From IMG/VR virus record IMGVR_UViG_3300046170_000168, positions 1 to 36,459 of that record: 36,459 nt of DNA; one strand, written 5' to 3'. Shown here in pieces: positions 25,734-33,785 of the stretch (position 1 is the stretch's first letter; every line of letters begins with the position of its first letter). Made by a program: the position numbers and the translations under genes. Source of the DNA: a virus. The notes under the pieces were generated by a model that saw only the letters and a list, made by a program, of their open reading frames with translations, was not told the origin of the DNA and searched no databases.

Positions 25734-26767
25734 TGAGTACATTAGAAACCAACGCTATAGGTAAATACTCTGGTAACAATGTATCAGTTGATGATGCTTT
25801 AAATTTAAAGTCATACACTACAACACAAAGAGATGCTTTAACTTCTGTTGCTGGAGATATGATATACAACTCTACAGACAATAAAGTCCAAGTATATACA
25901 GGTTCAGCTTGGGAAGATTTAGGTGGAGAAGCAACTTTCACAGCAGACTTTTTAGTAATTGCAGGTGGTGCTAGTGGTAGAGCAGATGGCTCTGGTGGTG
26001 GTGGAGCTGGTGGTATGCGTAGTTCTATATCTGCTACAGGTGGTGGAGCATCTACAGAGAGTTCTTTAACTTTAGCTACTGGAGTAGCATATCCTGTAAC
26101 AATAGGAGCAGGTGGTTCATCAAATACTTATATAAATGGAAACGATACAGAAGCTATTGGTATATTTGCAAGAGGTGGTGGAGCTTGTGGTAGCAGAGGA
26201 CCTAATGGACAAAATGGTGGCTCTGGTGGTGGTGGTGGTGGTATAGGTGGCACTAAAGGTTATGGTATTGCAGGACAAGGTTTTGATGGTGGAAGTGGTT
26301 ACACGAGTGGTGGTTTTGGTGGTGGTGGTGGTGGAGGAGCTGGTGCTGTAGGTACGAATGCAACTTCTAATGCAGGTTTTAATGGTGGTGCTGGTGCAAT
26401 CAATACAATAATCTCTACATCACAAGCTACATCAGCATCTGTAGGAGAAGTAATTTCTACTGATGTTTATTACGCAGGTGGTGGTGGTGGTGGTGGAAAC
26501 ACAGGGTCAAGTTCTGGTGGTAATGGTGGTGGAGGTAATGGAAGTGGTAGTGGTAATGGAGGTTCTGGTACTGCTAACACAGGTGGTGGTGGTGGAGGAG
26601 CTGCCTGGCAATACAATGGTGGAGCTGGTGGTTCTGGCGTAGTCATTATTAAATATCCAAATACTTTGACATCAAGCAATACAGGTTTAACTGTATCTAG
26701 TACAACTGTTACTGGATATAAAATAGATATAATTACAGGAGGAACAGGTACAATTACTTTTAGTTAG
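25733..26767 (+). CDS. glycine-rich receptor-binding fibre, copy 1
   Basis: 344 aa. Residues 1-60 are the shared attachment module (LNLKSYTTTQRDALTSVAGD). From about residue 75 the protein is dominated by Gly runs (GGGGGGIGG, GGGGGGAGAVG) separated by short variable loops, the pattern of Gly-rich adhesins that pack as polyglycine-II helices, as in T-even-type gp38. It ends in a beta segment (TGYKIDIITGGTGTITFS) also found in copy 2. Host-recognition specificity would lie in the loops. Confidence 0.75.
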   Translation: MSTLETNAIGKYSGNNVSVDDALNLKSYTTTQRDALTSVAGDMIYNSTDNKVQVYTGSAWEDLGGEATFTADFLVIAGGASGRADGSGGGGAGGMRSSISATGGGASTESSLTLATGVAYPVTIGAGGSSNTYINGNDTEAIGIFARGGGACGSRGPNGQNGGSGGGGGGIGGTKGYGIAGQGFDGGSGYTSGGFGGGGGGGAGAVGTNATSNAGFNGGAGAINTIISTSQATSASVGEVISTDVYYAGGGGGGGNTGSSSGGNGGGGNGSGSGNGGSGTANTGGGGGGAAWQYNGGAGGSGVVIIKYPNTLTSSNTGLTVSSTTVTGYKIDIITGGTGTITFS

Positions 26768-26773
26768 GATAAT

Positions 26774-27931
26774 ATGAGTGAATTAAAAACAAATAAGATT
26801 TCAACAAATGACCAGAACAATGTAGCAATAGATAATGCACTTGGATTAAAGTCATACACTACAACTGCTAGAAATGCTTTAACTTCTGTTGCTGGTGATA
26901 TGATTTACAATACTACGACTTCTAAAGCAGAGTACTATACAGGTTCAGCTTGGGTAGAAACAGGTGGAGCAGATTTAGTACAAGTAGAATATTTAGCTGT
27001 AGCTGGTGGTGGAGGAGGTGGTGCTGGATGGAACAACACATCTAACAGACCAGCAGGTGGTGGAGGTGCAGGTGGTTTATTAACTAATGTATCTGGTTCT
27101 ACATCTGGTGGTTTAACAGCAGCTAGTCCAGCGTTTTATGTAGTTCCTTCTACAAACTATTTAGTAAGTATTGGTGCTGGTGGAGCAAAAGGTGATGGTG
27201 CTTATGGTACTCAACCTTCTTCTGAAAAGCGTGGTGTACCTGGTTCTTCTACAAGATTTGCAACAATACACTCTTTTGGTGGTGGTGGAGGTAAAGGTAG
27301 AATTAGTAATGGAGCTACTGATGAATTTAGCTCTGGAACAGCAGGTGGTTCACAAGGAGGTATTAATACTGGTGCTAGTGTTGGTGCTATGGATAATGAT
27401 AGACAAGGTTTTGGTGGTGGTAAAGGTGCAACTTCAAATCACGATGCAGGTGGTGGTGGAGGAGCAGGTGCAGTAGGTAATGGTACTAATGGTGTTTCCC
27501 CTGGTGGTAATGGTTATGGTGGTGTAGGTGTAACTAATACAATTATTACTGCATCAGAAGCAACAACTGCTTCTGTAGGAGAAGTTGATGGTTCTGATGT
27601 TTATTATGCTGGTGGTGGAGGAGGTGGAGGTAACTCTGGAGATAGCTCTATACCAGATGGTGGTAAAGGTGGTGGAGGTAGAGGTTCATCTACTAATGGA
27701 GATAATGGACAAGATGGTACAAACAACACTGGTGGTGGTGGAGGTGGTGGTGCATCTCGTGGTGATGGTAATGGTTGGGATGGTTCAAATGGTGGTTCTG
27801 GTGTATTAATATTAAGATACGCTAACACATACACTATGTCACAAACAGGATTAACTCTTAGTACTATCACACAAGGAGATAATAAAGTTTCAATAATTAC
27901 AGCAGGTACAGGTACAATCAGTTTTAGCTGA
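26774..27931 (+). CDS. glycine-rich receptor-binding fibre, copy 2
   Basis: 385 aa, paralogue of the preceding gene: same N-terminal module (LGLKSYTTTARNALTSVAGD), Gly-rich centre with distinct loops, and the same closing beta segment (IITAGTGTISFS). The EVDGSDVYYAGGGGGGGNSG block is nearly identical to one in copy 1, while the loops differ. Tandem duplication followed by loop divergence suggests two host-range variants in one virion or an alternate-use pair. Confidence 0.75.
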   Translation: MSELKTNKISTNDQNNVAIDNALGLKSYTTTARNALTSVAGDMIYNTTTSKAEYYTGSAWVETGGADLVQVEYLAVAGGGGGGAGWNNTSNRPAGGGGAGGLLTNVSGSTSGGLTAASPAFYVVPSTNYLVSIGAGGAKGDGAYGTQPSSEKRGVPGSSTRFATIHSFGGGGGKGRISNGATDEFSSGTAGGSQGGINTGASVGAMDNDRQGFGGGKGATSNHDAGGGGGAGAVGNGTNGVSPGGNGYGGVGVTNTIITASEATTASVGEVDGSDVYYAGGGGGGGNSGDSSIPDGGKGGGGRGSSTNGDNGQDGTNNTGGGGGGGASRGDGNGWDGSNGGSGVLILRYANTYTMSQTGLTLSTITQGDNKVSIITAGTGTISFS

Positions 27932-27947
27932 TATAATAGGAGAAGAT

Positions 27948-28337
27948 ATGGCACATTACGCATTTATAAACGATAACAACATAGTGACAGAAGTCATTGT
28001 TGGTATTAATGAGGACAATACAGAAACTTTACCAGAAGGATTTGCTGACTGGGAAGAATGGTATGGAGATTTTAGAGGACAGACTTGTAAAAGAACTTCT
28101 TATAACACTATAGCTAATGCACACAGTGGAGATGGAACTCCTTTTAGAGGTAACTATGCAGGTATAGGATATACTTATGATTCAGACAATGATGTATTTA
28201 TAGCACCTAAACCTTATAGCAAGTGGATATTAGATGAAGATACTTGGTCTTGGAAAGCACCAGTTGATATGCCAGATGATGGTAAACAATATATTTGGAA
28301 TGACAACACAGGAGCTTGGGAAGAACTGGCTGAATAA
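27948..28337 (+). CDS. 129-aa conserved marine-phage tail-associated protein
   Basis: MAHYAFINDNNIVTEVIVGI, then RGQTCKRTSYNT, FRGNYAGIGYTYD and a Trp-rich end. This signature is very common in marine cyanophages and pelagiphages, usually close to tail fibres and annotated hypothetical. Small beta-rich protein, likely a fibre accessory. Ribosome-binding site TAGGAGAAG. Confidence 0.75.
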   Translation: MAHYAFINDNNIVTEVIVGINEDNTETLPEGFADWEEWYGDFRGQTCKRTSYNTIANAHSGDGTPFRGNYAGIGYTYDSDNDVFIAPKPYSKWILDEDTWSWKAPVDMPDDGKQYIWNDNTGAWEELAE

Positions 28338-28738
28338 TGTCATCAATACTTAAAGTAGATAGTGTACAAGAGAAAACTCCAAGTAATACTATACAACTAG
28401 GCAACACAGTATCAGAAGATGTTACTGCTGTTACTTCTAGTTCAGGTACATTAACTTTAGATGCAAGTGTTGGTGGATTTTTTACAGTTGCTTTATCAGA
28501 GAACATTACTACTTGGACAATCAGTAACCTACCAGCAGGTAGAGCTACAGTTATCACAGTACGATTTACACAAGACAGCACAGATAGAACTGTTGTTTCT
28601 ACAATCAACACAGTTGCTGCTAAAACAGCAGGTGGTGGTGGTTGGACAATGACAACTGGTTCAGGAAAGATAGATATAGTTACAGTTCTCTTTGATGGAA
28701 CAAATTATTATTTAGTACCACAACAAGACTGGAGTTAA
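28337..28738 (+). CDS. 133-aa short fibre/tail protein
   Basis: N-terminus MSSILKVDSVQEKTPSNTIQ is the usual start of small phage fibre proteins. The rest is beta-rich with Thr/Ser/Val alternation and ends IVTVLFDGTNYYLVPQQDWS. It overlaps the preceding gene (TAATG). Probably a virion fibre or tip domain. Confidence 0.6.
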   Translation: MSSILKVDSVQEKTPSNTIQLGNTVSEDVTAVTSSSGTLTLDASVGGFFTVALSENITTWTISNLPAGRATVITVRFTQDSTDRTVVSTINTVAAKTAGGGGWTMTTGSGKIDIVTVLFDGTNYYLVPQQDWS

Positions 28739-28739
28739 T

Positions 28740-29339
28740 ATGCCTATTGGACAAGCTAAGTTTGGCTTACTAGGTGGTGTTGTTGACCCAGGTAAATTAG
28801 AATTAATTGAAACTAAAGTAGCTGATGGCACAACAACTGTTCTTGATTTCTTAAATATAAAAGAAGATGTTTATAATGTACATTTTTTAACTTACAATAA
28901 TGTTGGAGCAACTGGTTCAGATTATGATAGTGTGTTAATAAGACTTTATGAAAATGGTGTGCTTGAAAGTGGCTCTGTATATCAATGGGCTAATCAAAGA
29001 ATAAGAGCTAATGGTGGCACTAATGAATATAAAAGTACAGTAAGTTCAACTTTACCTGTACATAACAATGGTGTTAGCAATAGTAACTATGAAAAAATAA
29101 ACTCTTATGTTTATCTATATAATTTAGGAGATACTAATAAGTATAGTTTTGCTACTTGGCACACTGTACAAATACCTTCTTATTCAGAAAGCCAAATATT
29201 TTCTACTAATTTTGGTGGTGGCGTATTGCCACAAGCTAGTGTAGTTGATGGAATAAGGTTGTATGATACACAAGCAACAGGTGCTTCTTTTATCAAATCA
29301 GGTTCTAGCTTTTCCCTATATGGAATTGCAGAAAGTTAG
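28740..29339 (+). CDS. 199-aa beta-rich virion protein, paralogue 1 of 3
   Basis: Begins MPIGQAKFGLLGGVVDPGKL, a short Gly-rich anchor, followed by a beta domain with YNVHFLTYNN and the closing signature FSLYGIAES. The same closing pattern (S.YG) and core layout occur in the next two genes, so this is a tandem family. Probably receptor-facing or decoration protein at the tail. Confidence 0.65.
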   Translation: MPIGQAKFGLLGGVVDPGKLELIETKVADGTTTVLDFLNIKEDVYNVHFLTYNNVGATGSDYDSVLIRLYENGVLESGSVYQWANQRIRANGGTNEYKSTVSSTLPVHNNGVSNSNYEKINSYVYLYNLGDTNKYSFATWHTVQIPSYSESQIFSTNFGGGVLPQASVVDGIRLYDTQATGASFIKSGSSFSLYGIAES

Positions 29340-29342
29340 ATT

Positions 29343-29861
29343 ATGGCAGGAAGTTTAGAATTTATAAAATCTGCTAGTGGAAGTTCTGTTAGTGAGTTGT
29401 CAGTTACAGATTGTTTTACTGATAAATATGATGTTTATGCAATATCTTTAAAAGATTTTTACCAAACAGGTACTTCTACTAGAAATATGTATATAAGATT
29501 TATTAGTTCAGCAGGTACAAGAACAGGTGCTAATTATGATTTTGCAAATTTAGCTTCAACTTCTTTTGCTGCATTTGGAGAATTAAAAAATACAAATCAA
29601 ACTGCTATACAAAGTTGGTTTTATGATGTTGATTTAGATGAACAAGGTGCAGGTGGAATATTTTACATATATAATCCTTATGACAGTTCTAGCTATACAT
29701 TTTTACAAGGACAATCAGTAAGCTACAACAATGGTAATGGTGGGCAAGGAACTAAAGGCATAGGGGTATATAAAATTGCAGAGGAAATAACAGGAATTAA
29801 TTTTACAATTAGTGGAGATAGTATTGAGGGAATTGAAGTATCAGTATATGGAGTTAAATAA
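29343..29861 (+). CDS. 172-aa beta-rich virion protein, paralogue 2 of 3
   Basis: Begins MAGSLEFIKSASGSSVSELS. Core segment KYDVYAISLKDFYQTGTSTR aligns in pattern with YDVYMVQVVN in paralogue 3, and it closes with EGIEVSVYGVK. Start follows the previous stop by 3 nt; its own stop overlaps the next ATG (TAATGG). Diverged sequences with the same frame of motifs suggest fast evolution of host-contact surfaces. Confidence 0.65.
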   Translation: MAGSLEFIKSASGSSVSELSVTDCFTDKYDVYAISLKDFYQTGTSTRNMYIRFISSAGTRTGANYDFANLASTSFAAFGELKNTNQTAIQSWFYDVDLDEQGAGGIFYIYNPYDSSSYTFLQGQSVSYNNGNGGQGTKGIGVYKIAEEITGINFTISGDSIEGIEVSVYGVK

Positions 29862-30382
29862 TGGCAGGTAGCTTAATAAAATTAGAAGAAGTAACTGTAT
29901 CATCAGCAGTATCAAGTGTTACTTTAGGAGATGATAAATGGGATACTTCTTATGATGTGTATATGGTACAAGTTGTTAATGTTGCTACTGATACTGATGC
30001 AAGAGGTGTAAGATTTAGATTTACTGTTAGTGGTAGTGCAGATACATCAAGCAATTATGATAGAGCTTATAAAAATCTAAGAGCAGATAGTGCTTTTAGT
30101 AATATTGCTTATACAAATCAAACTGAACTTGATTTAGGAAATGCTGGAACAGGTACACAAGAGTTGGTTAATGCTACTCAATATTTATTCAACTTCAACA
30201 ATGCAAGTGAATACTCTTTTACTACTGTTGAAGCAAGTAATAGAAATCAAGATAGTCATTTAAGAGGATTTCAAGGTGGTGGTGTATTAACAGTAGCACA
30301 AGCTACAGATGGTGTTAATTATTTTATGCAAGAGGGCAACATAACAGGTGGTAGTTTTTCCCTTTATGGTCTAGCTAAGTAA
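29861..30382 (+). CDS. 173-aa beta-rich virion protein, paralogue 3 of 3
   Basis: Begins MAGSLIKLEEVTVSSAVSSV, with core YDVYMVQVVNVATDTDARGV and closing GGSFSLYGLAK. Related in layout to the two genes before it. End of the fibre block. Family resembles small marine-phage structural proteins with a C-terminal SLYG motif; exact role unknown. Confidence 0.65.
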   Translation: MAGSLIKLEEVTVSSAVSSVTLGDDKWDTSYDVYMVQVVNVATDTDARGVRFRFTVSGSADTSSNYDRAYKNLRADSAFSNIAYTNQTELDLGNAGTGTQELVNATQYLFNFNNASEYSFTTVEASNRNQDSHLRGFQGGGVLTVAQATDGVNYFMQEGNITGGSFSLYGLAK

Positions 30383-30405
30383 AAGTATGGTAAGATAGGA
30401 GAGAT

Positions 30406-30709
30406 ATGGCAACATTAGAAGAATTAACAGTAGAGGCAACAGCAGAGATAGAAGCTGCTAAACCATGTATACAAGCAAGTCAATAATGAAAGACTAGAGT
30501 TCAATGATGCTGATTATGCACAAGCTGTAACAGACTTGGCTAACAGTAAATGGAATGACCAACAGTTTGGTTACATACAAGCTAGGCAAGAGGCTTATGG
30601 TTCTGTACAAGACCAACTAGATATGCAGTACTGGGATAGTGTCAATGATACAACTACCTGGGCTGACCACATTGCACAAGTAAAATCTGATAACCCTAAA
30701 CCTGAATAA
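30406..30709 (+). CDS. about 100-aa conserved phage protein, frameshifted
   Basis: Opens MATLEELTVEATAEIEAAKP with an AGGAGAG ribosome-binding site, but stops after 26 codons. Skipping one base near 30463 (AAACC run) joins EAAK to HVYKQVNNERLEF and continues through QARQEAYGSVQDQLDMQYWD to VKSDNPKPE. The C-terminal part (DQLDMQYWD...W.DHIA.VK...PKP) is a familiar ending in marine phage tail-region proteins. The downstream frame has no plausible start of its own, so the two pieces belong together. Confidence 0.6.
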
Positions 30710-30734
30710 GTAATCGTGTGATAAAATCCATAGT

Positions 30735-30878
30735 ATGGATTATTTAATAGGTTTTCTTTTAGGTTATTTTTTAAAAGAAACTCTCGGATTTATTAAAAGA
30801 ATAAGCGAATACGATTGGGATAATCGTGCATCCTATAAAGAAGATTGGGATTGGATAACTCACGAGGACCTACCATAA
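30735..30878 (+). CDS. 47-aa small membrane protein of the lysis region
   Basis: MDYLIGFLLGYFLKETLGFI forms one N-terminal hydrophobic helix; the rest is charged and Trp-rich (DWDNRASYKEDWDW). The stop overlaps the next ATG. Location just before two further small membrane proteins and the endolysin suggests a lysis accessory. No recognised family and no clear ribosome-binding site. Confidence 0.5.
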   Translation: MDYLIGFLLGYFLKETLGFIKRISEYDWDNRASYKEDWDWITHEDLP

Positions 30879-31051
30879 TGACACACTCAAATGGAAACGG
30901 TTTTACACAGAAGGAGTTATTAAAATTGGTCATTGAGAGATTAGACAGACTAGAAGAAAAACTAGATAATAAATTGGACAAGTCAGAGTTTTATAAAGTA
31001 TTAGGATTAGTTGCCACAGTTATATTAATTGTTGGTAGCTTAACAATGTAA
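30878..31051 (+). CDS. 57-aa coiled-coil membrane protein, holin-like
   Basis: I place the start at ATG 30878, which overlaps the preceding stop, rather than at an upstream TTG. A heptad-like helix (KLVIERLDRLEEKLDNKLDK) is followed by one C-terminal transmembrane segment (VLGLVATVILIVGSLTM). The layout resembles haemolysin-XhlA-like lysis proteins. Coupled to the next gene through ATGA-type overlap. Confidence 0.6.
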   Translation: MTHSNGNGFTQKELLKLVIERLDRLEEKLDNKLDKSEFYKVLGLVATVILIVGSLTM

Positions 31052-31263
31052 TGAAAGCAACAGTAAATTTAAACCAAGTATTACAAGGTGGACTTGCTGC
31101 GTTGGTAGCTTGGTTGTTTCAAACAGTTAATCAATTACAGTCACAAGTCGCTGTCTATATGGTGCAAATACAAAAGCTAGAAGAGAATATTGTAGGTCTA
31201 GCTATGAGAGAAAGAGAACTTAACTCTGCTTTAACAGATGTTCTTATTAAATTAGGAGGATAA
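31051..31263 (+). CDS. 70-aa small protein, possible lysis accessory
   Basis: MKATVNLNQVLQGGLAALVA and a following hydrophobic stretch (WLFQTVN) make an N-terminal membrane helix; a coiled-coil tail follows (VQIQKLEENIVGLAMRERE). This is the mirror image of the preceding protein, so the two may pair. Start overlaps the previous stop. Possibly a spanin-like or antiholin-like component; not recognised. Confidence 0.5.
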   Translation: MKATVNLNQVLQGGLAALVAWLFQTVNQLQSQVAVYMVQIQKLEENIVGLAMRERELNSALTDVLIKLGG

Positions 31264-31323
31264 ATGATTTGTGGTTTATGTACTGGAATGTGTAACACTT
31301 GTCCTATAAATAAGTTAAGATAA
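31264..31323 (+). CDS. 19-aa four-cysteine micro-peptide
   Basis: MICGLCTGMCNTCPINKLR, starting immediately after the previous stop, with AGGAGG partly overlapping that stop as its ribosome-binding site. Cys at 3, 6, 10 and 13 (C-x2-C-x3-C-x2-C) would suit metal or iron-sulphur binding. Too short for a standard gene finder. Good ribosome-binding site and exact placement are the evidence; function unknown. Confidence 0.45.
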   Translation: MICGLCTGMCNTCPINKLR

Positions 31324-31330
31324 ATAGATA

Positions 31331-31945
31331 ATGAAAATAACATCAAGAGATATATGGGGTGCTAAACCTAACAAAACATCTTTCTCTAAACTAGGAGAAG
31401 TTAAAGGTTTAGTTGTACATTGGTCAGCTTATCCTACTGCTGTTGGCAATATGGCAGAGATGGACCAGTGCAAGACTATACAGAGATTACATCAAGAAGA
31501 TAGGGGCTGGAATGATGTAGCTTATAACTTTTTAGTTGGTGATACAGGTCAGATATACGAGGGTAGAGGTTTTGGAAATAGAAGTGCAGCACAAGGAGGT
31601 AACAATCGTGAAGAAATTAACTACAATAATAAGCATTATGTTGCTGTGTGTTGGCTGGGTGGTAGCAATCCTACCGACAAACCTTCAGATAAAGCTATTG
31701 CATCTGTTAAACGGTTATACGAACAAGTAGGTGGAGAACTTAGACCACACTCTTCGTTTAAACAAACACAATGTCCAGGAGATTCCTGGCGACAATGGAT
31801 TATAGAGGAGAAAGCACCTGATATATCTAACAAAGCACCTGATAAGGTGTACATTCCTGATAGTTTTGAGAGTAAATTAGATAAAATACTTGGTAAACTA
31901 GAGAACATAGAGAAAAAATTAAAGTTAGGAAAGTTAATACAATGA
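31331..31945 (+). CDS. endolysin: N-acetylmuramoyl-L-alanine amidase (PGRP/amidase_2)
   Basis: Cuts the amide bond between N-acetylmuramic acid and the stem peptide to lyse the cell. 204 aa. The zinc site is predicted at H30 (GLVVHWSAYP), H140 (LRPHSSF) and C148 (TQCPGDSW), with Y65 in DVAYNFLVGDTGQIYEGRG as the usual catalytic-site Tyr. The C-terminal 45 residues form a charged coiled-coil tail (DKILGKLENIEKKLKLGK), perhaps for oligomerisation or wall binding. Overlaps the holin gene by 4 bp. A strong call from family motifs. Confidence 0.88.
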   Translation: MKITSRDIWGAKPNKTSFSKLGEVKGLVVHWSAYPTAVGNMAEMDQCKTIQRLHQEDRGWNDVAYNFLVGDTGQIYEGRGFGNRSAAQGGNNREEINYNNKHYVAVCWLGGSNPTDKPSDKAIASVKRLYEQVGGELRPHSSFKQTQCPGDSWRQWIIEEKAPDISNKAPDKVYIPDSFESKLDKILGKLENIEKKLKLGKLIQ

Positions 31946-32127
31946 CACCAGAACTAAAAGATATGTTAGAAAGAGCAGTATGGACATTCATAGAAGGGTT
32001 CATAGGAGCTTTGACAATCAGCCCAATCGTAGGTATTGAGGCTAATTCACTACAAATTGCAGCTATTGCAGGTGGTGGAGCAGCTTTATCTGTTATTAAA
32101 ACATTCGCAAAGAAAAAAATAAGCTAA
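31942..32127 (+). CDS. holin, r1t-like
   Basis: 61 aa: a first helix RAVWTFIEGFIGALTISPIV, a polar loop, then a second membrane segment IAAIAGGGAALSVIKTFAKK with a basic tail. The AGGGAALSVIK pattern is typical of r1t-type holins of phages of Gram-positive bacteria. It would form membrane pores that time release of the amidase encoded just upstream. Start ATG lies inside the amidase stop region (ATGA). Confidence 0.75.
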   Translation: MTPELKDMLERAVWTFIEGFIGALTISPIVGIEANSLQIAAIAGGGAALSVIKTFAKKKIS

Positions 32128-32148
32128 GAAACTGTCGTAAAATCTGAT

Positions 32149-32154
32149 TATAAT
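32149..32154 (+). promoter_or_regulatory. candidate promoter -10 box before the metallophosphoesterase gene
   Basis: A perfect TATAAT preceded by TG two bases upstream, in the only gap (50 bp) before the next gene. No good -35 box is visible. A 6-bp hairpin AGCCTT aacag AAGGCT-like follows near 32157-32174. Confidence 0.4.
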
Positions 32155-32177
32155 AAGCCTTAACAGAAAGGCTGCGT

Positions 32178-33329
32178 ATGAAGAAAGATAAAAAAGACTT
32201 AGGCAATAACTATTTTAAGTCAGGTTGGCAACCATCAGCAGAGTTTGATGAGTCAACTGGCTTAGGAGAGATTACTCATATAGGGCAAGACCCTAATTAC
32301 AAATCTAAATTTGACACTATCTTAAAAGATTGGGGCTTTGACCCGGAACATTTTGAGATAGATGGCAAAGTTAAAGCATCATCTTGGAACACACAACTTA
32401 AAGGTGGAGATGTTGAAACCTTTTATGCGTTTAAAGGAGTGGTGAGAAGACGACATCCACAGCGTGATGAATGGTATGACAAGCTACTTAAAGAAGTATC
32501 AAAGAAGAAACCACTTAAGAAAAAGAACATTAAGAGTGATTTGGCTTACATCTTTACACTTAGTGACTGGCAACTAGGGAAAGTTGACCTCGGAGTAGAG
32601 AAAACGCTTGAGAGATACGACAAGGCACTTGAGAGAGCAGTAGCAGAGGTTAGGCGACTAGGTAGCGTAGACGAAATTTATTTGCTTTCTATGGGCGATT
32701 TGACCGAAGGTTGTTACGGATTCTACGATTCTCAACCACATAATGTATCGTTAAATCTATCTCAACAGTATCACTTAGCAAGAAAGTTAATAATGAAAAC
32801 TGTTGATACATTTTTACCTTATGCAAACAAGATTGTACTGTCTGGTGTACCTGCTAATCACGGAGAGATGGCTAGAAGTGGTAAAGGACAGGTAGTTACA
32901 TCACGATTAGACAACTCTGACACTATGCACTTGCAGATATGCCAAGAGATTATGGAACAGAACCCACGATATGACAAAGTTACTGTGTCCATACCAGAGG
33001 GTTTCCATCATACAGTAGATATAAAAGGATTAACTGTTGGATTTACTCACGGACATATGCACAGTGGTGGTACAGGTCCAGAGGGAAAGATAATGAAGTG
33101 GTGGCAAGGACAAATGTTTGGTGATTTCCCAGTAGGAGATGCAGAGATTCTTATTACAGGACACTTTCATCATCCTCGTATGATGCAGCAAGGTAATAGA
33201 ACTTGGTTTCAATGTCCATCTATTGATGCAAGTATAGACTTCACTGCACGAACCGGTATGTGGAGTAAGCCTGGAGTGTTAACCTTTACTATTGATAAAG
33301 ATGGTTGGGATAATTATAGGATTGTTTAG
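32178..33329 (+). CDS. calcineurin-like metallophosphoesterase
   Basis: 383 aa. The metal-binding blocks of the superfamily appear in order: LSDWQLGK (D130), MGDLTEG (G173-D174), GVPANHGE (N227, H228), a GHMH block near 293 and GHFHHPR near 328. Such enzymes act as phosphodiesterases or nucleases; the size and N-terminal extension recall phosphoesterases common in actinobacterial phages. The basic segment KKKPLKKKNIK at 108-118 could contact nucleic acid. Last rightward gene; its TAG overlaps the stop codon of the convergent SET gene. Confidence 0.85.
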   Translation: MKKDKKDLGNNYFKSGWQPSAEFDESTGLGEITHIGQDPNYKSKFDTILKDWGFDPEHFEIDGKVKASSWNTQLKGGDVETFYAFKGVVRRRHPQRDEWYDKLLKEVSKKKPLKKKNIKSDLAYIFTLSDWQLGKVDLGVEKTLERYDKALERAVAEVRRLGSVDEIYLLSMGDLTEGCYGFYDSQPHNVSLNLSQQYHLARKLIMKTVDTFLPYANKIVLSGVPANHGEMARSGKGQVVTSRLDNSDTMHLQICQEIMEQNPRYDKVTVSIPEGFHHTVDIKGLTVGFTHGHMHSGGTGPEGKIMKWWQGQMFGDFPVGDAEILITGHFHHPRMMQQGNRTWFQCPSIDASIDFTARTGMWSKPGVLTFTIDKDGWDNYRIV

Positions 33330-33628
33330 ACAGAGTACATACTGTACTTAACAGTAAGCTCTGTACCTGCTTCTATATCTTCTAATGTATATAGATAGCG
33401 TGTAATATTACCTTGTATCTCACAGTTAGGTGTATCACTATGATTTATAAATCCACCTAATGGTGTTCGCAGTAAGTTATTAGGTTCACCATACCATTTA
33501 GCGTGTGTCATTCCTATAACTTCATAAGCAGGTATATCTTTAATTGCAAACAAACCTAAACCTTCTACCTTACTTGGTTGAATAGTAAGGTAGTCAGGTA
33601 ATGGTCTGTATTTATTCTTCTTCTTCAA
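33326..33628 (-). CDS. SET-domain protein (putative lysine methyltransferase)
   Basis: 100 aa from a TTG start at 33628, preceded by GAAGAAGAAG; no ATG fits. SET signatures are clear: SKVEGLGLFAIKD (19-31), the pseudoknot motif FINHSDTPNC (60-69) and a closing ELTVKYSMY (90-98) with the catalytic-type Tyr 95. Family members transfer methyl groups from SAM to lysines; the target here is unknown and could be a host or phage protein. Much shorter than eukaryotic SET proteins, but this minimal size is known from viruses and bacteria. Overlaps its upstream neighbour by 17 bp. Confidence 0.8.
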   Translation of the reverse strand: MKKKNKYRPLPDYLTIQPSKVEGLGLFAIKDIPAYEVIGMTHAKWYGEPNNLLRTPLGGFINHSDTPNCEIQGNITRYLYTLEDIEAGTELTVKYSMYSV

Positions 33629-33785
33629 CTACTTCTGTATTAGTAATAGTCATAGTGTGTAGAGGTAAGATTGCAGCAATCTCTTGCTTACCATCTGCTT
33701 TATTAAATATAATTGTTTTAAAGCTACCTCTCTTCTCTAACTCTGCTAGTAGTTCTAGCATATTTACTTTACTTAAATCGCTCAT
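33612..33785 (-). CDS. 57-aa hypothetical protein
   Basis: MSDLSKVNMLELLAELEKRG, then FKTIIFNKADGKQEIAAILP and an acidic tail EVVEEEE. A helix followed by two or three strands. Its start overlaps the nuclease stop (ATGA) and its end overlaps the SET start. Missed by length cut-offs but well placed in the operon. Function unknown. Confidence 0.65.
   Translation of the reverse strand: MSDLSKVNMLELLAELEKRGSFKTIIFNKADGKQEIAAILPLHTMTITNTEVVEEEE

Noticed and set aside
25950-27800. GGT-type simple repeats as mobile or regulatory elements
   Set aside because: They are in frame and encode Gly runs of adhesins; coding explains them.
26470-27963. Pro-rich minus-strand open frames opposite the fibres
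   Set aside because: Poly-Pro arises from the complement of Gly codon runs in the adhesin genes.
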